Assembly (NCBI GenBank): GCA_964536015.1
Contig: CAZHVS010000003.1
Span: forward strand, 186,001 to 250,000
Origin: CAZHVS01 sp964536015
GTDB lineage: Bacteria; Bacteroidota; Ignavibacteria; Ignavibacteriales; Ignavibacteriaceae
Length of the DNA: 64,000 bases
Direction of reading: 5' to 3'
Each line of letters starts with the position of its first letter. Positions within the stretch are counted from its first letter, which is position 1. The position numbers and the translations under genes are program-made. The notes below the pieces were generated by a model. It had not been told where the DNA came from, made no database searches, and saw only the letters and a program-made list of their open reading frames with translations. Below are positions 15,724 to 25,075 of the stretch, piece by piece.

Positions 15724-15984
15724 TTACTTGGCTTTTTCAACAATTTCAACAAGTCTCCATTTTTTTCTTTTACTTAATGGTCTTGTTTCCATAATTTTAA
15801 CAACGTCACCCAAACCACATTCACTTTTTTCATCGTGAGCTAAAAACTTTGTGGTTTTCTTAAAATATTTTTTATAGATTGGATGAGGAACTTTTCGTTC
15901 AATAGCAACTGTAATGGTTTTATCCATTTTAGTGCTAACAACTATTCCAATCCTGGTCTTCCTTAAAGCTCTTTTTTCTTCCAT
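15724..15984 (-). CDS. rpsQ: Small-subunit ribosomal protein S17 (uS17)
   Basis: Primary 16S rRNA binder with an OB fold. 86 residues. Segments are LRKTRIGIVVSTKMDKTITV, HPIYKKYFKKTTKFLAHDE and VVKIMETRPLSKRKKWRLVE. Its ATG abuts the rpmC stop, so the two are translationally coupled. Confidence 0.97.
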   Translation of the reverse strand: MEEKRALRKTRIGIVVSTKMDKTITVAIERKVPHPIYKKYFKKTTKFLAHDEKSECGLGDVVKIMETRPLSKRKKWRLVEIVEKAK

Positions 15985-16212
15985 TTAAGCTTTAGCTCCT
16001 TCCTTCTTTTCAGCAATTGCTGCTTTCAATTCTCTTTCTTTAAGAACCGTTTTCATACGAGCAATATCTTTGCGTGTATTTTTTAATTTAGCAGTATTTG
16101 TAAGCTGTTTTAGCTCGTGAGAAAATCTCAAATCAACTAAGTTTGCTTCTTCTTCTTTAATTCTTTTTCCGAGTTCATCGGAAGACATTTCTTTAATTTC
16201 TTTAATCTTCAT
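15985..16212 (-). CDS. rpmC: Large-subunit ribosomal protein L29 (uL29)
   Basis: 50S protein at the tunnel exit beside L23. 75 residues, mostly helical: MKIKEIKEMSSDELGKRIKE and LVDLRFSHELKQLTNTAKLK, followed by the RKDIARMKTVLKERE helix. An Ala/Lys-rich tail adds about ten residues to the usual length. It lies 17 bases after rplP. Confidence 0.96.
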   Translation of the reverse strand: MKIKEIKEMSSDELGKRIKEEEANLVDLRFSHELKQLTNTAKLKNTRKDIARMKTVLKERELKAAIAEKKEGAKA

Positions 16213-16229
16213 AATCGATTTACCAAGTT

Positions 16230-16646
16230 TTATTCGTAATCAGGTCTTGCAACAACTTTAGTTTTAATAGGCAGCTTATGAGAACAAAGTTGCAATGCTT
16301 CATGAGCAATTTCTTTTGTAACTCCTGAAACTTCAAAAAGAACTCTGCCCGGTTTGATAACGGCAACCCAGAATTCCGGAGCTCCTTTACCTTTACCCAT
16401 TCTTGTTTCAAGAGGTTTTTTGGAAACTGGTTTGTCTGGAAATATTCTAATCCAGACTTTACCGTCTCTTTTCATTTTTCTTGTAAGAGCAACACGACAT
16501 GCTTCAATCTGTCTGCTTGTAATCCATGCGGGTTCCATAGCTTTTAGACCAAAATCTCCAAAAGAGACTGAGAAACCGCGTTTAGCTTTTCCGGTTCTTC
16601 TTCCTCTGTGTGCTTTTCTAAACTTAACTCTTTTAGGCAATAACAT
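16230..16646 (-). CDS. rplP: Large-subunit ribosomal protein L16 (uL16)
   Basis: 50S protein that helps place A-site tRNA. 138 residues. It has MLLPKRVKFRKAHRGRRTGK, the conserved WITSRQIEACRVALTRKMKR and KPVSKKPLETRMGKGKGAPE. It lies 19 bases after rpsC in the S10 order. Confidence 0.98.
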   Translation of the reverse strand: MLLPKRVKFRKAHRGRRTGKAKRGFSVSFGDFGLKAMEPAWITSRQIEACRVALTRKMKRDGKVWIRIFPDKPVSKKPLETRMGKGKGAPEFWVAVIKPGRVLFEVSGVTKEIAHEALQLCSHKLPIKTKVVARPDYE

Positions 16647-16665
16647 TTTATAAAACTCCTGTCAA

Positions 16666-17307
16666 TTATTCTGAATTTCTTTTACCTAAAATTTCACCAC
16701 GGCAGATCCAAACTTTAATTCCTATAGAACCATAAATTGTTTCCGCACGTCCCTGAGCATAATCGATATCAGCTCTAAGAGTATGCAAAGGAACTCTGCC
16801 TTCTTTGTATTGTTCTGTACGAGCAATTTCTGCACCGCCTAATCTTCCGGAACACATAACTTTAATTCCCTCAGCTCCCATCCTCATTGTGGAAGTAATA
16901 GCAGATTTCATTGCGCGCCTGAAAGAAATCCTTCCTTCAATCTGAGTAGCGATATTGTCAGAAACCAATCTTGCATCTAATTCAGGTCTTTTAATTTCAG
17001 TAATCTGAACTTTAACATCTCTATCTGTAACCTGCTTCAATTCCTGTTCAAGCTGGGTAATTTCTTTCCCGCTTTTACCAATTACAACACCAGGACGTGA
17101 AGTATGAATATTCAGATTAATATTTTTTGATGTTCTGTCAATAACAATTTTAGATATCCCTGCCTTTTTAAGACGATTACGGATATAACTTCTGATTTTA
17201 TCATCTTCAATTAATTTTTTAGAGTAGCTTTTACTTTCGAACCAATTAGAGTCCCAGCCTCTAATAATTCCTACTCTTAATCCAACGGGGTTAGTTTTTT
17301 GTCCCAA
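16666..17307 (-). CDS. rpsC: Small-subunit ribosomal protein S3 (uS3)
   Basis: 30S head protein at the mRNA entry channel with helicase-like activity. 213 residues. It begins MGQKTNPVGLRVGIIRGWDS. The KH domain is near 60-110 (RPGVVIGKSGKEITQLEQEL). The C-terminal domain has GAEGIKVMCSGRLGGAEIAR and IGIKVWICRGEIL. It lies 17 bases after rplV. Confidence 0.98.
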   Translation of the reverse strand: MGQKTNPVGLRVGIIRGWDSNWFESKSYSKKLIEDDKIRSYIRNRLKKAGISKIVIDRTSKNINLNIHTSRPGVVIGKSGKEITQLEQELKQVTDRDVKVQITEIKRPELDARLVSDNIATQIEGRISFRRAMKSAITSTMRMGAEGIKVMCSGRLGGAEIARTEQYKEGRVPLHTLRADIDYAQGRAETIYGSIGIKVWICRGEILGKRNSE

Positions 17308-17324
17308 TCAAATGCTCCTTAAAA

Positions 17325-17669
17325 TTATTTATTAGCCGTAACAACTACGGTTAAGTGACAAGAACGTTTTCTAATTCTATATGCTCTGCCCATAGGTGCC
17401 GGAGAAATTCTTTTCATTGTTGGACCCTGGTTGACATATACTTCTTTAACGAATGCTTCACTTGGTTCAATTTTAATATTATCATCTTTATTCATAAGAT
17501 TAGCGAATGCACTTCTAAGGGTTTTCTCCGCATCTTTTGAAGCGTGTTTTGGCTGAAAATGAAGAACTTCAAGAGCTTTATCAACTGATAAACCTCTTAT
17601 AGTATCAATAACCAAACGCATTTTTCGCGGAGAGGAACCGATAAATCTATTTACTGCTTTTGCTTCCAT
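17325..17669 (-). CDS. rplV: Large-subunit ribosomal protein L22 (uL22)
   Basis: Lines the peptide exit tunnel, where its beta-hairpin contacts macrolides. 114 residues. It has SPRKMRLVIDTIRGLSVDKA and, in the hairpin, GPTMKRISPAPMGRAYRIRK, with the usual C-terminal HLTVVVT. It lies 20 bases after rpsS. Confidence 0.97.
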   Translation of the reverse strand: MEAKAVNRFIGSSPRKMRLVIDTIRGLSVDKALEVLHFQPKHASKDAEKTLRSAFANLMNKDDNIKIEPSEAFVKEVYVNQGPTMKRISPAPMGRAYRIRKRSCHLTVVVTANK

Positions 17670-17689
17670 ATTTTAGTTCACTTTCAAAA

Positions 17690-17977
17690 TTATTTTGCTG
17701 CCGAAGCTTTTTCTGCTTTAGTTCCCGGATGAGCTCTAAAGATTCTCGTAGGAGAAAACTCACCCAGCTTATGTCCAACCATATTTTCAGTTATATAAAC
17801 AGGAATCATTTTGTTCCCGTTATGAACTGCAATGGTGTGTCCAACAAATTCAGGTGAAATTGTTGAAGTACGTGACCAGGTTTTAATTATCTTTTTCTGG
17901 TTAGCTTGATTCAACGCCTGAACTTTTTTTAAAAGTTTGATGTCTATATAAGGACCTTTTTTTACTGAACGCGGCAT
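17690..17977 (-). CDS. rpsS: Small-subunit ribosomal protein S19 (uS19)
   Basis: 30S head protein that contacts S13. 95 residues. It begins MPRSVKKGPYIDIKLLKKV and contains IKTWSRTSTISPEFVGHTIA and MVGHKLGEFSPTRIFRAHPG, followed by a short Lys/Ala tail. It lies 14 bases after rplB. Confidence 0.98.
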   Translation of the reverse strand: MPRSVKKGPYIDIKLLKKVQALNQANQKKIIKTWSRTSTISPEFVGHTIAVHNGNKMIPVYITENMVGHKLGEFSPTRIFRAHPGTKAEKASAAK

Positions 17978-17991
17978 ACTATCTCTCTAAA

Positions 17992-18825
17992 TTACTTACG
18001 TCGTTTTACAATATATTTATTTGAAATCTTTTTACGTTTCCTGGTTTTAAGACCTTTAGCATTTTGTCCCCAAGGAGATCTTGGATGAAGTCTTCCCCCA
18101 CCGGATTTGCTTCTGCCTTCTCCACCACCCATAGGATGATCAACGGGGTTCATTGCCATACCTCTTACATGAGGTCTTTTACCAAGCCATCTGTTTCTTC
18201 CGGCTTTACCAATGCTAATGTTTAAGTGGTCTGCATTTCCTATAACACCATAAGTTGCAAGACAATCAACAGGAATATTTCTTATTTCATTTGAAGGTAG
18301 TTTAAGCTGAGCATATTTTCCTTCGCGTGCAACCAATTGAATACTTGCACCTGCACTACGACCAATCTGACCACCTTTACCAGGTTTAATTTCTACGTTA
18401 TGCACAAAACTTCCAAGTGGAATTTCTTTCAATGGTAATGCATTACCAATTTTAATATCAGAGCCTGGACCATTGGAAATAACATCTCCAACTTTTAATC
18501 CATCAGGAGCAAGGATATATCGTTTTTCACCATCAACATAGTGAAGTAAGGCTATTCTCGCAGTTCTGTTAGGATCATATTCAATTGAAAATACTTTTGC
18601 CGGAACACCAAATTTATTTCTCTTAAAATCAATGATCCTATATCTTCTCTTATGTCCACCACCTCTGAATCGTGTAGTAACTTTACCAAGGTTATTCCTA
18701 CCACCAGATTTTTTAATTGGTGCAGTAAGCGATTTCTCAGGTGTAGTTTTAGTGATCTCTTCAAAAGTAGAGACCGACATAAATCTTGTTCCTGGTGTTA
18801 CTGGTTTAAATTTTCTAATTGCCAT
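17992..18825 (-). CDS. rplB: Large-subunit ribosomal protein L2 (uL2)
   Basis: Highly conserved 50S protein needed for subunit association and peptidyl-transferase structure. 277 residues. It has GRNNLGKVTTRFRGGGHKRR, the central GRSAGASIQLVAREGKYAQL and the conserved C-terminal MNPVDHPMGGGEGRSKSGG with the functionally important His. It is 31 bases after rplW. Confidence 0.98.
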   Translation of the reverse strand: MAIRKFKPVTPGTRFMSVSTFEEITKTTPEKSLTAPIKKSGGRNNLGKVTTRFRGGGHKRRYRIIDFKRNKFGVPAKVFSIEYDPNRTARIALLHYVDGEKRYILAPDGLKVGDVISNGPGSDIKIGNALPLKEIPLGSFVHNVEIKPGKGGQIGRSAGASIQLVAREGKYAQLKLPSNEIRNIPVDCLATYGVIGNADHLNISIGKAGRNRWLGKRPHVRGMAMNPVDHPMGGGEGRSKSGGGRLHPRSPWGQNAKGLKTRKRKKISNKYIVKRRK

Positions 18826-18856
18826 TTATATAAGCTCCAAGTCCAATTATCTATTT

Positions 18857-19156
18857 CTATACTTGCTCGAATAAATCAATCTTACCTTCTTTTAAGGTAA
18901 TGATTGCTTTTTTAAAACGTGAAGTTTTTCCAGAAAATCTACCACGTTTAGTAAACTGAGTTTTTGTTTTACCTTTGTAGTTGATAGTATTCACTTTATC
19001 AACCTTTACACCAAATTTTGCTTCAATTGCTTTTGCAATTTCAATTTTATTTGCTGATGCTGCAACAACAAACCCGTAAACATTATCTTTTTCAGAGTGA
19101 ATATTTGTCATTTTTTCGGTAAAAACCGGTTTTATCAGGATATTATGCATTTTCAC
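18857..19156 (-). CDS. rplW: Large-subunit ribosomal protein L23 (uL23)
   Basis: Docking site for trigger factor and SRP at the tunnel exit. About 97-99 residues: ILIKPVFTEKMTNIHSEKDN and VYGFVVAASANKIEIAKAIE, then the loop KGKTKTQFTKRGRFSGKTSR. The start is either GTG 19156 or ATG 19150; both lie inside the end of rplD (14- or 8-base overlap), so translation is coupled to rplD. Confidence 0.96.
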   Translation of the reverse strand: MKMHNILIKPVFTEKMTNIHSEKDNVYGFVVAASANKIEIAKAIEAKFGVKVDKVNTINYKGKTKTQFTKRGRFSGKTSRFKKAIITLKEGKIDLFEQV

Positions 19157-19793
19157 TTACCACTTCTTTTTTATAACTATCGTTAATCACTTGAACAGCA
19201 CTTTTCTGGACTAATAAACATTGATTATTCAAAATATGATAAGTAGAAGCTTTGTTTACTTCAAGTACACTTACTTTTTCAATGTTTCTTCCTGATTTCC
19301 AGATATTTTCCTGTTTGCCATTTGTAAGAAGAAGAACTTTTTTCCCCTCAAGTTTAAGTGCAGCAAGCATAGCTGCAAATTGTTTTGTCTTTGGTTCATC
19401 AAAGTTAAAATCTTCAACTACTTTTAACTGTTCATCTTTAACTTTGTAAGTCAGTGCAGATTTTTTAGCAAGGATTTTCACTTTTTTAGGAATATCCTGG
19501 CGATAGTCTCTTGGACGAGGACCAAAAATAGTTCCACCTCCAACCCACAAAGGAGAACGTGATGTACCAGCTCTGGAGCCGCCTCTTCCTTTTTGACGCC
19601 ATGGTTTTTTACCACCGCCACGAACTTCGCCTCTTTCTTTTGCTTTATGTGTTCCCTGCCTTTGATTTGCAAGATATGCTTTTACTGATAAATAAATTGC
19701 ATGATCGTTTGGTTCAATAGCAAAAATATCATCTGCTAATTCAATTTTATCACTACTTACTGAGCCATCTATTTTATATATATCTAATAACAT
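19143..19793 (-). CDS. rplD: Large-subunit ribosomal protein L4 (uL4)
   Basis: 50S tunnel protein; in E. coli it represses the S10 operon. 216 residues. The long loop that reaches the tunnel contains RQGTHKAKERGEVRGGGKKP and GGGTIFGPRPRDYRQDIPKK. The C-terminal Rossmann-like half has KVLLLTNGKQENIWKSGRNI. It lies 12 bases after rplC and overlaps rplW. Confidence 0.97.
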   Translation of the reverse strand: MLLDIYKIDGSVSSDKIELADDIFAIEPNDHAIYLSVKAYLANQRQGTHKAKERGEVRGGGKKPWRQKGRGGSRAGTSRSPLWVGGGTIFGPRPRDYRQDIPKKVKILAKKSALTYKVKDEQLKVVEDFNFDEPKTKQFAAMLAALKLEGKKVLLLTNGKQENIWKSGRNIEKVSVLEVNKASTYHILNNQCLLVQKSAVQVINDSYKKEVVSENA

Positions 19794-19805
19794 TTTATTT
19801 CCAAA

Positions 19806-20429
19806 CTACATTTTGTGTAATTCAACAATTGAGTTTACAGAACCGGGAACGGCTCCCTTAACTAATATTATATTTTTTTCAGGAATAATTTTTACAATCT
19901 TTAGATTACGAATTGTAACATTATCTCCACCTTTTCTACCTGCCATTCTTTGACCTTTAAAAACTCTTGAAGGATAAGAGCTTGCGCCAATAGAACCGGG
20001 AGCTCTTTCTCTATCACTTTGTCCGTGAGTTGTTCCACCAACACCACCAAACCCGTGTCTTTTAATAACGCCCTGGAATCCTCTGCCAATGCTTATACCA
20101 CGAACTTTTATAGTTTCACCTTCATTAAAAAATGAAACATTTAATTCATCCCCTATTTTATAATTATCAACTGATGAAAATTTGAATTCCTTCAGGTGAG
20201 CAGATAATTTCAAATTATTTTTCTCAAAATAACCAGAAACCGGTTTTGATAATCTCTTTTTTCTTTTTTCACCAAATCCTAATTGTAAAGCCACATATCC
20301 ATCTTTATCTGCTTTTTTAATTCTCACAACCTGACATGGTCCAACCTCAATAGCAGTAACAGGAATACGGTTTCCCTCTGCGGTAAAAGTATTCGACATT
20401 CCAAGTTTTTTTCCAAGTAATCCGGACAT
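19806..20429 (-). CDS. rplC: Large-subunit ribosomal protein L3 (uL3)
   Basis: Early 50S assembly protein near the peptidyl-transferase centre. 207 residues. It begins MSGLLGKKLGMSNTFTAEGN. The central extension reads GRGFQGVIKRHGFGGVGGTT, with HGQSDRERAPGSIGASSYPS and VFKGQRMAGRKGGDNVTIRN. It lies 17 bases after rpsJ. Confidence 0.98.
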   Translation of the reverse strand: MSGLLGKKLGMSNTFTAEGNRIPVTAIEVGPCQVVRIKKADKDGYVALQLGFGEKRKKRLSKPVSGYFEKNNLKLSAHLKEFKFSSVDNYKIGDELNVSFFNEGETIKVRGISIGRGFQGVIKRHGFGGVGGTTHGQSDRERAPGSIGASSYPSRVFKGQRMAGRKGGDNVTIRNLKIVKIIPEKNIILVKGAVPGSVNSIVELHKM

Positions 20430-20446
20430 TTTTTCTCCAACCTACA

Positions 20447-20755
20447 TTAAAGCTTTATCTCAATATCAACTCCTGCTGGAATATCCAGTTTACTCAAAGA
20501 GTCGATTGTTCTTGAATTTGAGTTATGAATATCAATAATTCTCTTATGAGACCTGATTTCAAACTGTTCTCTCGATTTTTTATCAACGTGTGGAGAACGT
20601 AAAACAGTAAATACTGTCTTTCTTGTTGGCAAAGGTATAGGACCTGAAACTACCGCACCAGTGCTTCTAACGGTTTTGATAATTTTCTCGGTCGATTTAT
20701 CAATCAAAATATGATCATAAGATTTTAATTTGATTCTTATCTTTTGTCCAGCCAC
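20447..20755 (-). CDS. rpsJ: Small-subunit ribosomal protein S10 (uS10)
   Basis: 30S head protein that also partners NusB in antitermination. 102 residues. It has QKIRIKLKSYDHILIDKSTE, then SGPIPLPTRKTVFTVLRSPH and the C-terminal LDIPAGVDIEIKL. It is the first gene of the S10 set and is separated from tuf by a terminator-like hairpin. Confidence 0.98.
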   Translation of the reverse strand: MAGQKIRIKLKSYDHILIDKSTEKIIKTVRSTGAVVSGPIPLPTRKTVFTVLRSPHVDKKSREQFEIRSHKRIIDIHNSNSRTIDSLSKLDIPAGVDIEIKL

Positions 20756-20783
20756 TTACATTCTCCTAAAATATTTAGATATA

Positions 20784-20808
20784 AAAAGGGAGGAGGTTCC
20801 TCCCTTTT
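20784..20808 (-). terminator. Terminator or attenuator between tuf and rpsJ
   Basis: The minus strand forms an 11-bp stem (AAAAGGGAGGA / TCCTCCCTTTT) around a three-base loop, and the run continues TTTTTATAT. It lies about 20 bases after the tuf stop and about 29 bases before rpsJ. It could end str transcripts or set the level of read-through into the S10 genes. Confidence 0.75.
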
Positions 20809-20827
20809 ACATCTATATGTTTATTAA

Positions 20828-22033
20828 TTATTGAATAATTTTTGTTACTATACCAGCACCAACAGTTCTTCCGCCTTCACGGATAGCGAACTTAAGTCCC
20901 TGTTCCATTGCTATTTCAGTAATAAGATCGATGCTTAAATTAACCTTATCACCAGGCATAACCATTTCTACACCTTCTGGAAGAGTAGCAACACCAGTTA
21001 CGTCAGTTGTTCTGAAATAAAACTGCGGCCTGTAACCATTAAAGAACGGAGTATGACGTCCACCTTCTTCTTTTGAAAGAACGTAAACTTCACCTTCGAA
21101 TTTTTTATGAGGAGTAATAGAACCTGGTTTTGCAAGTACCATTCCTCTTTCTATTTCTTTTTTATCAATGCCTCTAAGTAATAGACCAGCATTATCACCA
21201 GCCATTGCTGAGTCTAATTCTTTTCTGAACATCTCAACACCGGTAATGACAGTCTTTTTGTGTACGCCAAGACCAATAAGTTCAACTTCTTCCTGAATTT
21301 TAACCTGTCCTCTCTCAACTCTACCAGTAGCAACTGTACCACGACCAGTAATCGAGAATACGTCTTCAACTGGCATTAAGAAAGGTTTATCAACACTTCT
21401 TTCTGGAATTGGGACATAACTATCAACTGCATCCATTAATTCCCAGATACAATTAAATCTTTCATCAGTTGGAGGAACATCGCTTGAACCAGCTTCAAGA
21501 GCTTTAAGAGCAGAGCCCCTAATAATAGGAATTTCGTCTCCAGGAAATTCATATTTTGTAAGAAGTTCTCTGATTTCCATTTCAACTAAATCAACTAATT
21601 CAGCATCATCCATCATATCAACTTTATTCAAGAATACAACTATTCTTGGTACACCAACCTGTCTTGCAAGAAGAATGTGTTCTCTTGTTTGAGGCATGGG
21701 ACCATCGGTTGCAGCTACAACAAGGATAGCACCATCCATTTGTGCAGCACCAGTGATCATGTTTTTAACATAGTCAGCGTGACCGGGACAGTCAACGTGA
21801 GCATAATGTCTGCTAGCAGTAGAATACTCTACGTGTGCAGTTGCAATCGTAATACCACGTTCTCTTTCTTCAGGAGCGTTATCAATACTATCAAAAGTTC
21901 TAATTGACGACAAACCTTTTCTTGCAAGTGCCATTGTAATTGCAGCTGTTAATGTTGTTTTACCGTGGTCAACATGTCCAATTGTTCCAATGTTGACGTG
22001 AGGTTTACTTCGATCGAATTTTTCTTTGGCCAT
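20828..22033 (-). CDS. tuf: Elongation factor Tu
   Basis: GTPase that delivers aminoacyl-tRNA to the ribosome. 401 residues. G1 is GHVDHGKTT (18-26), the switch II region reads DCPGHADYVKNMITGA and G4 is NKVDM. Domains 2 and 3 include GRGTVATGRVERG and the ending GAGIVTKIIQ. It is the only tuf gene in the window and follows fusA by 35 bases in the str order. Confidence 0.98.
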   Translation of the reverse strand: MAKEKFDRSKPHVNIGTIGHVDHGKTTLTAAITMALARKGLSSIRTFDSIDNAPEERERGITIATAHVEYSTASRHYAHVDCPGHADYVKNMITGAAQMDGAILVVAATDGPMPQTREHILLARQVGVPRIVVFLNKVDMMDDAELVDLVEMEIRELLTKYEFPGDEIPIIRGSALKALEAGSSDVPPTDERFNCIWELMDAVDSYVPIPERSVDKPFLMPVEDVFSITGRGTVATGRVERGQVKIQEEVELIGLGVHKKTVITGVEMFRKELDSAMAGDNAGLLLRGIDKKEIERGMVLAKPGSITPHKKFEGEVYVLSKEEGGRHTPFFNGYRPQFYFRTTDVTGVATLPEGVEMVMPGDKVNLSIDLITEIAMEQGLKFAIREGGRTVGAGIVTKIIQ

Positions 22034-22068
22034 TATTATTACTCCTATTTTTTAAATTTTTAATTTCC

Positions 22069-24165
22069 TTAGTTTGATGCTGATTTTTTACCAAATACTT
22101 TTTCAGCAATTTCATCAGCTATATTTTTTGGTACTTCAGAATAATGAGAAAATTGCATAGTAAATATCGCCCTTCCCTGAGTCATCGATCTTAATATTGT
22201 AGCGTAGCCAAACATTTCAGAAAGGGGTACTTGTGATTTAATCACCTGTGCATCTTTTCTTGCAGAAAATCCTTCTATTCTTCCTCTTCTCGAGTTCAAA
22301 TCGCCCATTACATCACCCAGATAATCTTCAGGTGTGATTACTTCCACAGCCATAATAGGTTCTAACAAAATAGGCTTAGCCTTTTTTGCTCCTTCTTTAA
22401 ACGCTATTGAACCGGCAACTTTAAAAGACAATTCATCTGAATCAACTTCGTGATATGAACCATCAAACAGTTTAACTTTAACATCTACCACGGGATATCC
22501 GGCTATTACGCCATTTCTCATCGCTTCCTGTACACCATTAGAAACAGGTGTTATGTATTCTCGCGGAACCGATCCACCAACTATTGCATTAACAAACTCA
22601 AAACCTTTACCAGCTTCATTTGGTGAAATTTCAATCCATACATGTCCAAACTTTCCCCTTCCACCGGATTGTTTTACAAATTTGCCTTCGGAAGTTACTG
22701 TATGAGTTATAGTTTCACGATAAGCTACCTGTGGTTTTCCTACATTAGCTTCTACTTTAAATTCACGCTTCATTCTGTCAATTAATATTTCAAGATGAAG
22801 TTCTCCCATACCACTAATTAACGTTTGACCTGTTTCAGAATCCACATTTACTTTAAAAGTAGGATCTTCATCAGATAATTTAGACAGTGCATCAGAAAGT
22901 TTATCCTGATCAACTTTAGTTTTTGGTTCAATTGCAATTTGAATTACTGGCTCAGGAAAAGACATCTTTTCCATTACTACGGGATCATTTTCTGTACAAA
23001 GTGTATCTCCAGTACGTGTATACTTTAAACCAACTGCAGCAGCAATATCTCCAGCTTTAACTTCATCAATATCAACACGGTGATTTGCATGCATATGAAG
23101 CAATCTGCTTATTCTTTCCTTTTTACCACTAACAGAGTTATAGATATATGAACCAGCTTCAAGTTTCCCCGAATAGACTCTGAAATAAGTTAATTTACCG
23201 ACAAAAGGATCATTCATTATTTTAAAGGCTAAAGCTGTAAATTTTTCTTTATCGCTTATTTTTCTTTTTACTACATCATTTATTCCAACATGATGAGCTT
23301 CAATTTCTTCAAAATCAACTGGAGATGGAAGAAAATCTACCACTGCATCAAGTAATCCCTGTATTCCTTTATTTTTAAATGAAGAGCCACATAATACAGG
23401 AATAATTTTAGAATCGATAGTTGCTTTTCGCAAAACATTTTTAATTTCTGCCTCAGAAATCTCTTTGCCTTCAAGGTACTTTTCAAGCAGAGTATCATCA
23501 ATATCTGAAACTGCTTCAAGCATTTCTGTTCTAAACTTATTAGCAATCTTTATCAATCCAGCCGGAATTTCAATCTCATCATATTCCTTTCCAAGAGGAT
23601 CATCACTGTACATTTTTGCTTTAAATGAGATTAAATCGACAACACCAGCAAACATATCACCTTCACCAACAGGTAAAGTAATAGGAATTGCATTAGCTCC
23701 AAGTCTGTCTTTTATCATTTGAACGGCGCCATAAAAATCAGCACCAATTCTATCCATTTTATTGATAAAAGCAATACGTGGCACTTTATATTTATCTGCT
23801 TGTCTCCATACAGTTTCTGATTGTGGCTCAACACCGCCAACAGCACAAAATAAAGCAACGGCACCATCTAGAACTCTTAGAGATCTCTCTACTTCAACAG
23901 TAAAATCTACGTGACCAGGAGTATCAATAATGTTAATCTGGTGATCGTTCCAAAAACAAGTAGTTGCTGCACTGGTAATTGTTATTCCACGTTCTTTTTC
24001 CTGTTCCATCCAATCCATGGTGGCAGCACCATCATGAACTTCACCCATCCTATGTAGTTTTCCCGTATAGAAAAGAATTCTTTCCGTTGTTGTAGTCTTA
24101 CCGGCATCAATATGAGCCATAATGCCGATATTTCTTAATTTTTCTATGGGATAACTAACTGCCAT
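22069..24165 (-). CDS. fusA: Elongation factor G
   Basis: Ribosome translocation GTPase. 698 residues, normal length. G1 is AHIDAGKTTTTERI (17-30), then GITITSAATTCFW, G3 IDTPGHVDFT and G4 INKMDR. Domain IV carries GGRGKFGHVWIEI, and the C-terminal domain has EVITPEDYLGDVMGDLNSRR. It lies eight bases after rpsG. Confidence 0.98.
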   Translation of the reverse strand: MAVSYPIEKLRNIGIMAHIDAGKTTTTERILFYTGKLHRMGEVHDGAATMDWMEQEKERGITITSAATTCFWNDHQINIIDTPGHVDFTVEVERSLRVLDGAVALFCAVGGVEPQSETVWRQADKYKVPRIAFINKMDRIGADFYGAVQMIKDRLGANAIPITLPVGEGDMFAGVVDLISFKAKMYSDDPLGKEYDEIEIPAGLIKIANKFRTEMLEAVSDIDDTLLEKYLEGKEISEAEIKNVLRKATIDSKIIPVLCGSSFKNKGIQGLLDAVVDFLPSPVDFEEIEAHHVGINDVVKRKISDKEKFTALAFKIMNDPFVGKLTYFRVYSGKLEAGSYIYNSVSGKKERISRLLHMHANHRVDIDEVKAGDIAAAVGLKYTRTGDTLCTENDPVVMEKMSFPEPVIQIAIEPKTKVDQDKLSDALSKLSDEDPTFKVNVDSETGQTLISGMGELHLEILIDRMKREFKVEANVGKPQVAYRETITHTVTSEGKFVKQSGGRGKFGHVWIEISPNEAGKGFEFVNAIVGGSVPREYITPVSNGVQEAMRNGVIAGYPVVDVKVKLFDGSYHEVDSDELSFKVAGSIAFKEGAKKAKPILLEPIMAVEVITPEDYLGDVMGDLNSRRGRIEGFSARKDAQVIKSQVPLSEMFGYATILRSMTQGRAIFTMQFSHYSEVPKNIADEIAEKVFGKKSASN

Positions 24166-24173
24166 TTAAATCA

Positions 24174-24641
24174 TTACCATTTATAATGAGCAAAAGCTTT
24201 GTTTGCCTCTGCCATTTTATGAGTATCTTCTTTCTTTTTAACTGCGGAACCTTCATTGTTAGAAGCAGCAATCAATTCTGCTGCAAGTTTAGCAGCAAGA
24301 GATTTTTCTCCTCTTTGACGGCTGTATGTACGAATCCATCTCATTGCCAAAGCTAGTCTTCTTTCAGGACGAACTTCCATTGGAACCTGATAAGTTGCTC
24401 CACCAACTCTGCGGCTCCTAACTTCTATAAGAGGCTGAGTGTTTGTGATTGCTTTCTTGAAAATCTCAATTCCGGATTTTCCGGTTTTTTCTTCAATAAT
24501 TGCAATAGCTTTATAAATGTTATTTCTCGATGTGCTTTTTTTGCCATCATACATCATTGCATTAACAAATTTAGCGATAATAACATCGTTAAATTTCGGA
24601 TCAGGTTTTAAATATTTTTTTTCAGCTCTTTTCTTTCTCAT
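24174..24641 (-). CDS. rpsG: Small-subunit ribosomal protein S7 (uS7)
   Basis: Primary 16S rRNA binder of the 30S head; in E. coli it represses the str operon. 155 residues. It begins MRKKRAEKKYLKPDPKFND and contains VRSRRVGGATYQVPMEVRPE and MRWIRTYSRQRGEKSLAAKL, then the KKKEDTHKMAEANKAFAHYK ending. It lies six bases after rpsL. Confidence 0.98.
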   Translation of the reverse strand: MRKKRAEKKYLKPDPKFNDVIIAKFVNAMMYDGKKSTSRNNIYKAIAIIEEKTGKSGIEIFKKAITNTQPLIEVRSRRVGGATYQVPMEVRPERRLALAMRWIRTYSRQRGEKSLAAKLAAELIAASNNEGSAVKKKEDTHKMAEANKAFAHYKW

Positions 24642-24647
24642 AATATT

Positions 24648-25028
24648 TTACTTTGCTGCTTTTGGTTTTTTAGCTCCATATTTAGAACGTCCTTGCTTTC
24701 TGTCTTCAACACCACTTGTGTCAAGGGTTCCTCTAATAATGTGATAACGAACGCCAGGTAAATCTTTCACTCTGCCGCCGCGGATAAGAACTATTGAGTG
24801 CTCCTGCAAATTATGACCTTCTCCGGGTATGTATGCAGTAACTTCAATATTATTTGTAAGTCTTACTCTCGCAACTTTACGGAGTGCCGAATTTGGTTTC
24901 TTTGGAGTTGTAGTATAAACTCTTGTACAAACTCCACGTTTCTGTGGACAAGCACTTAAAGCCGGTGCTTTATTCTTAGACAAAATTCTTTGTCTGCTTT
25001 TTCTAACCAATTGATTTATTGTCGGCAC
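24648..25028 (-). CDS. rpsL: Small-subunit ribosomal protein S12 (uS12)
   Basis: Decoding-centre protein and target of streptomycin resistance. 126 residues. It has PTINQLVRKSRQRILSKNKA, TTPKKPNSALRKVARVRLT and RGGRVKDLPGVRYHIIRGTL. The lysines at the streptomycin-resistance positions are the wild-type residues. The start is GTG 25028 with AGGAG seven bases upstream. It is the first gene of the str set, about 40 bases from a consensus promoter. Confidence 0.98.
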   Translation of the reverse strand: MPTINQLVRKSRQRILSKNKAPALSACPQKRGVCTRVYTTTPKKPNSALRKVARVRLTNNIEVTAYIPGEGHNLQEHSIVLIRGGRVKDLPGVRYHIIRGTLDTSGVEDRKQGRSKYGAKKPKAAK

Positions 25029-25075
25029 TAATAAACTCCTGATAATTTTACAAAATGAAAAAAATTTAGCCTTTC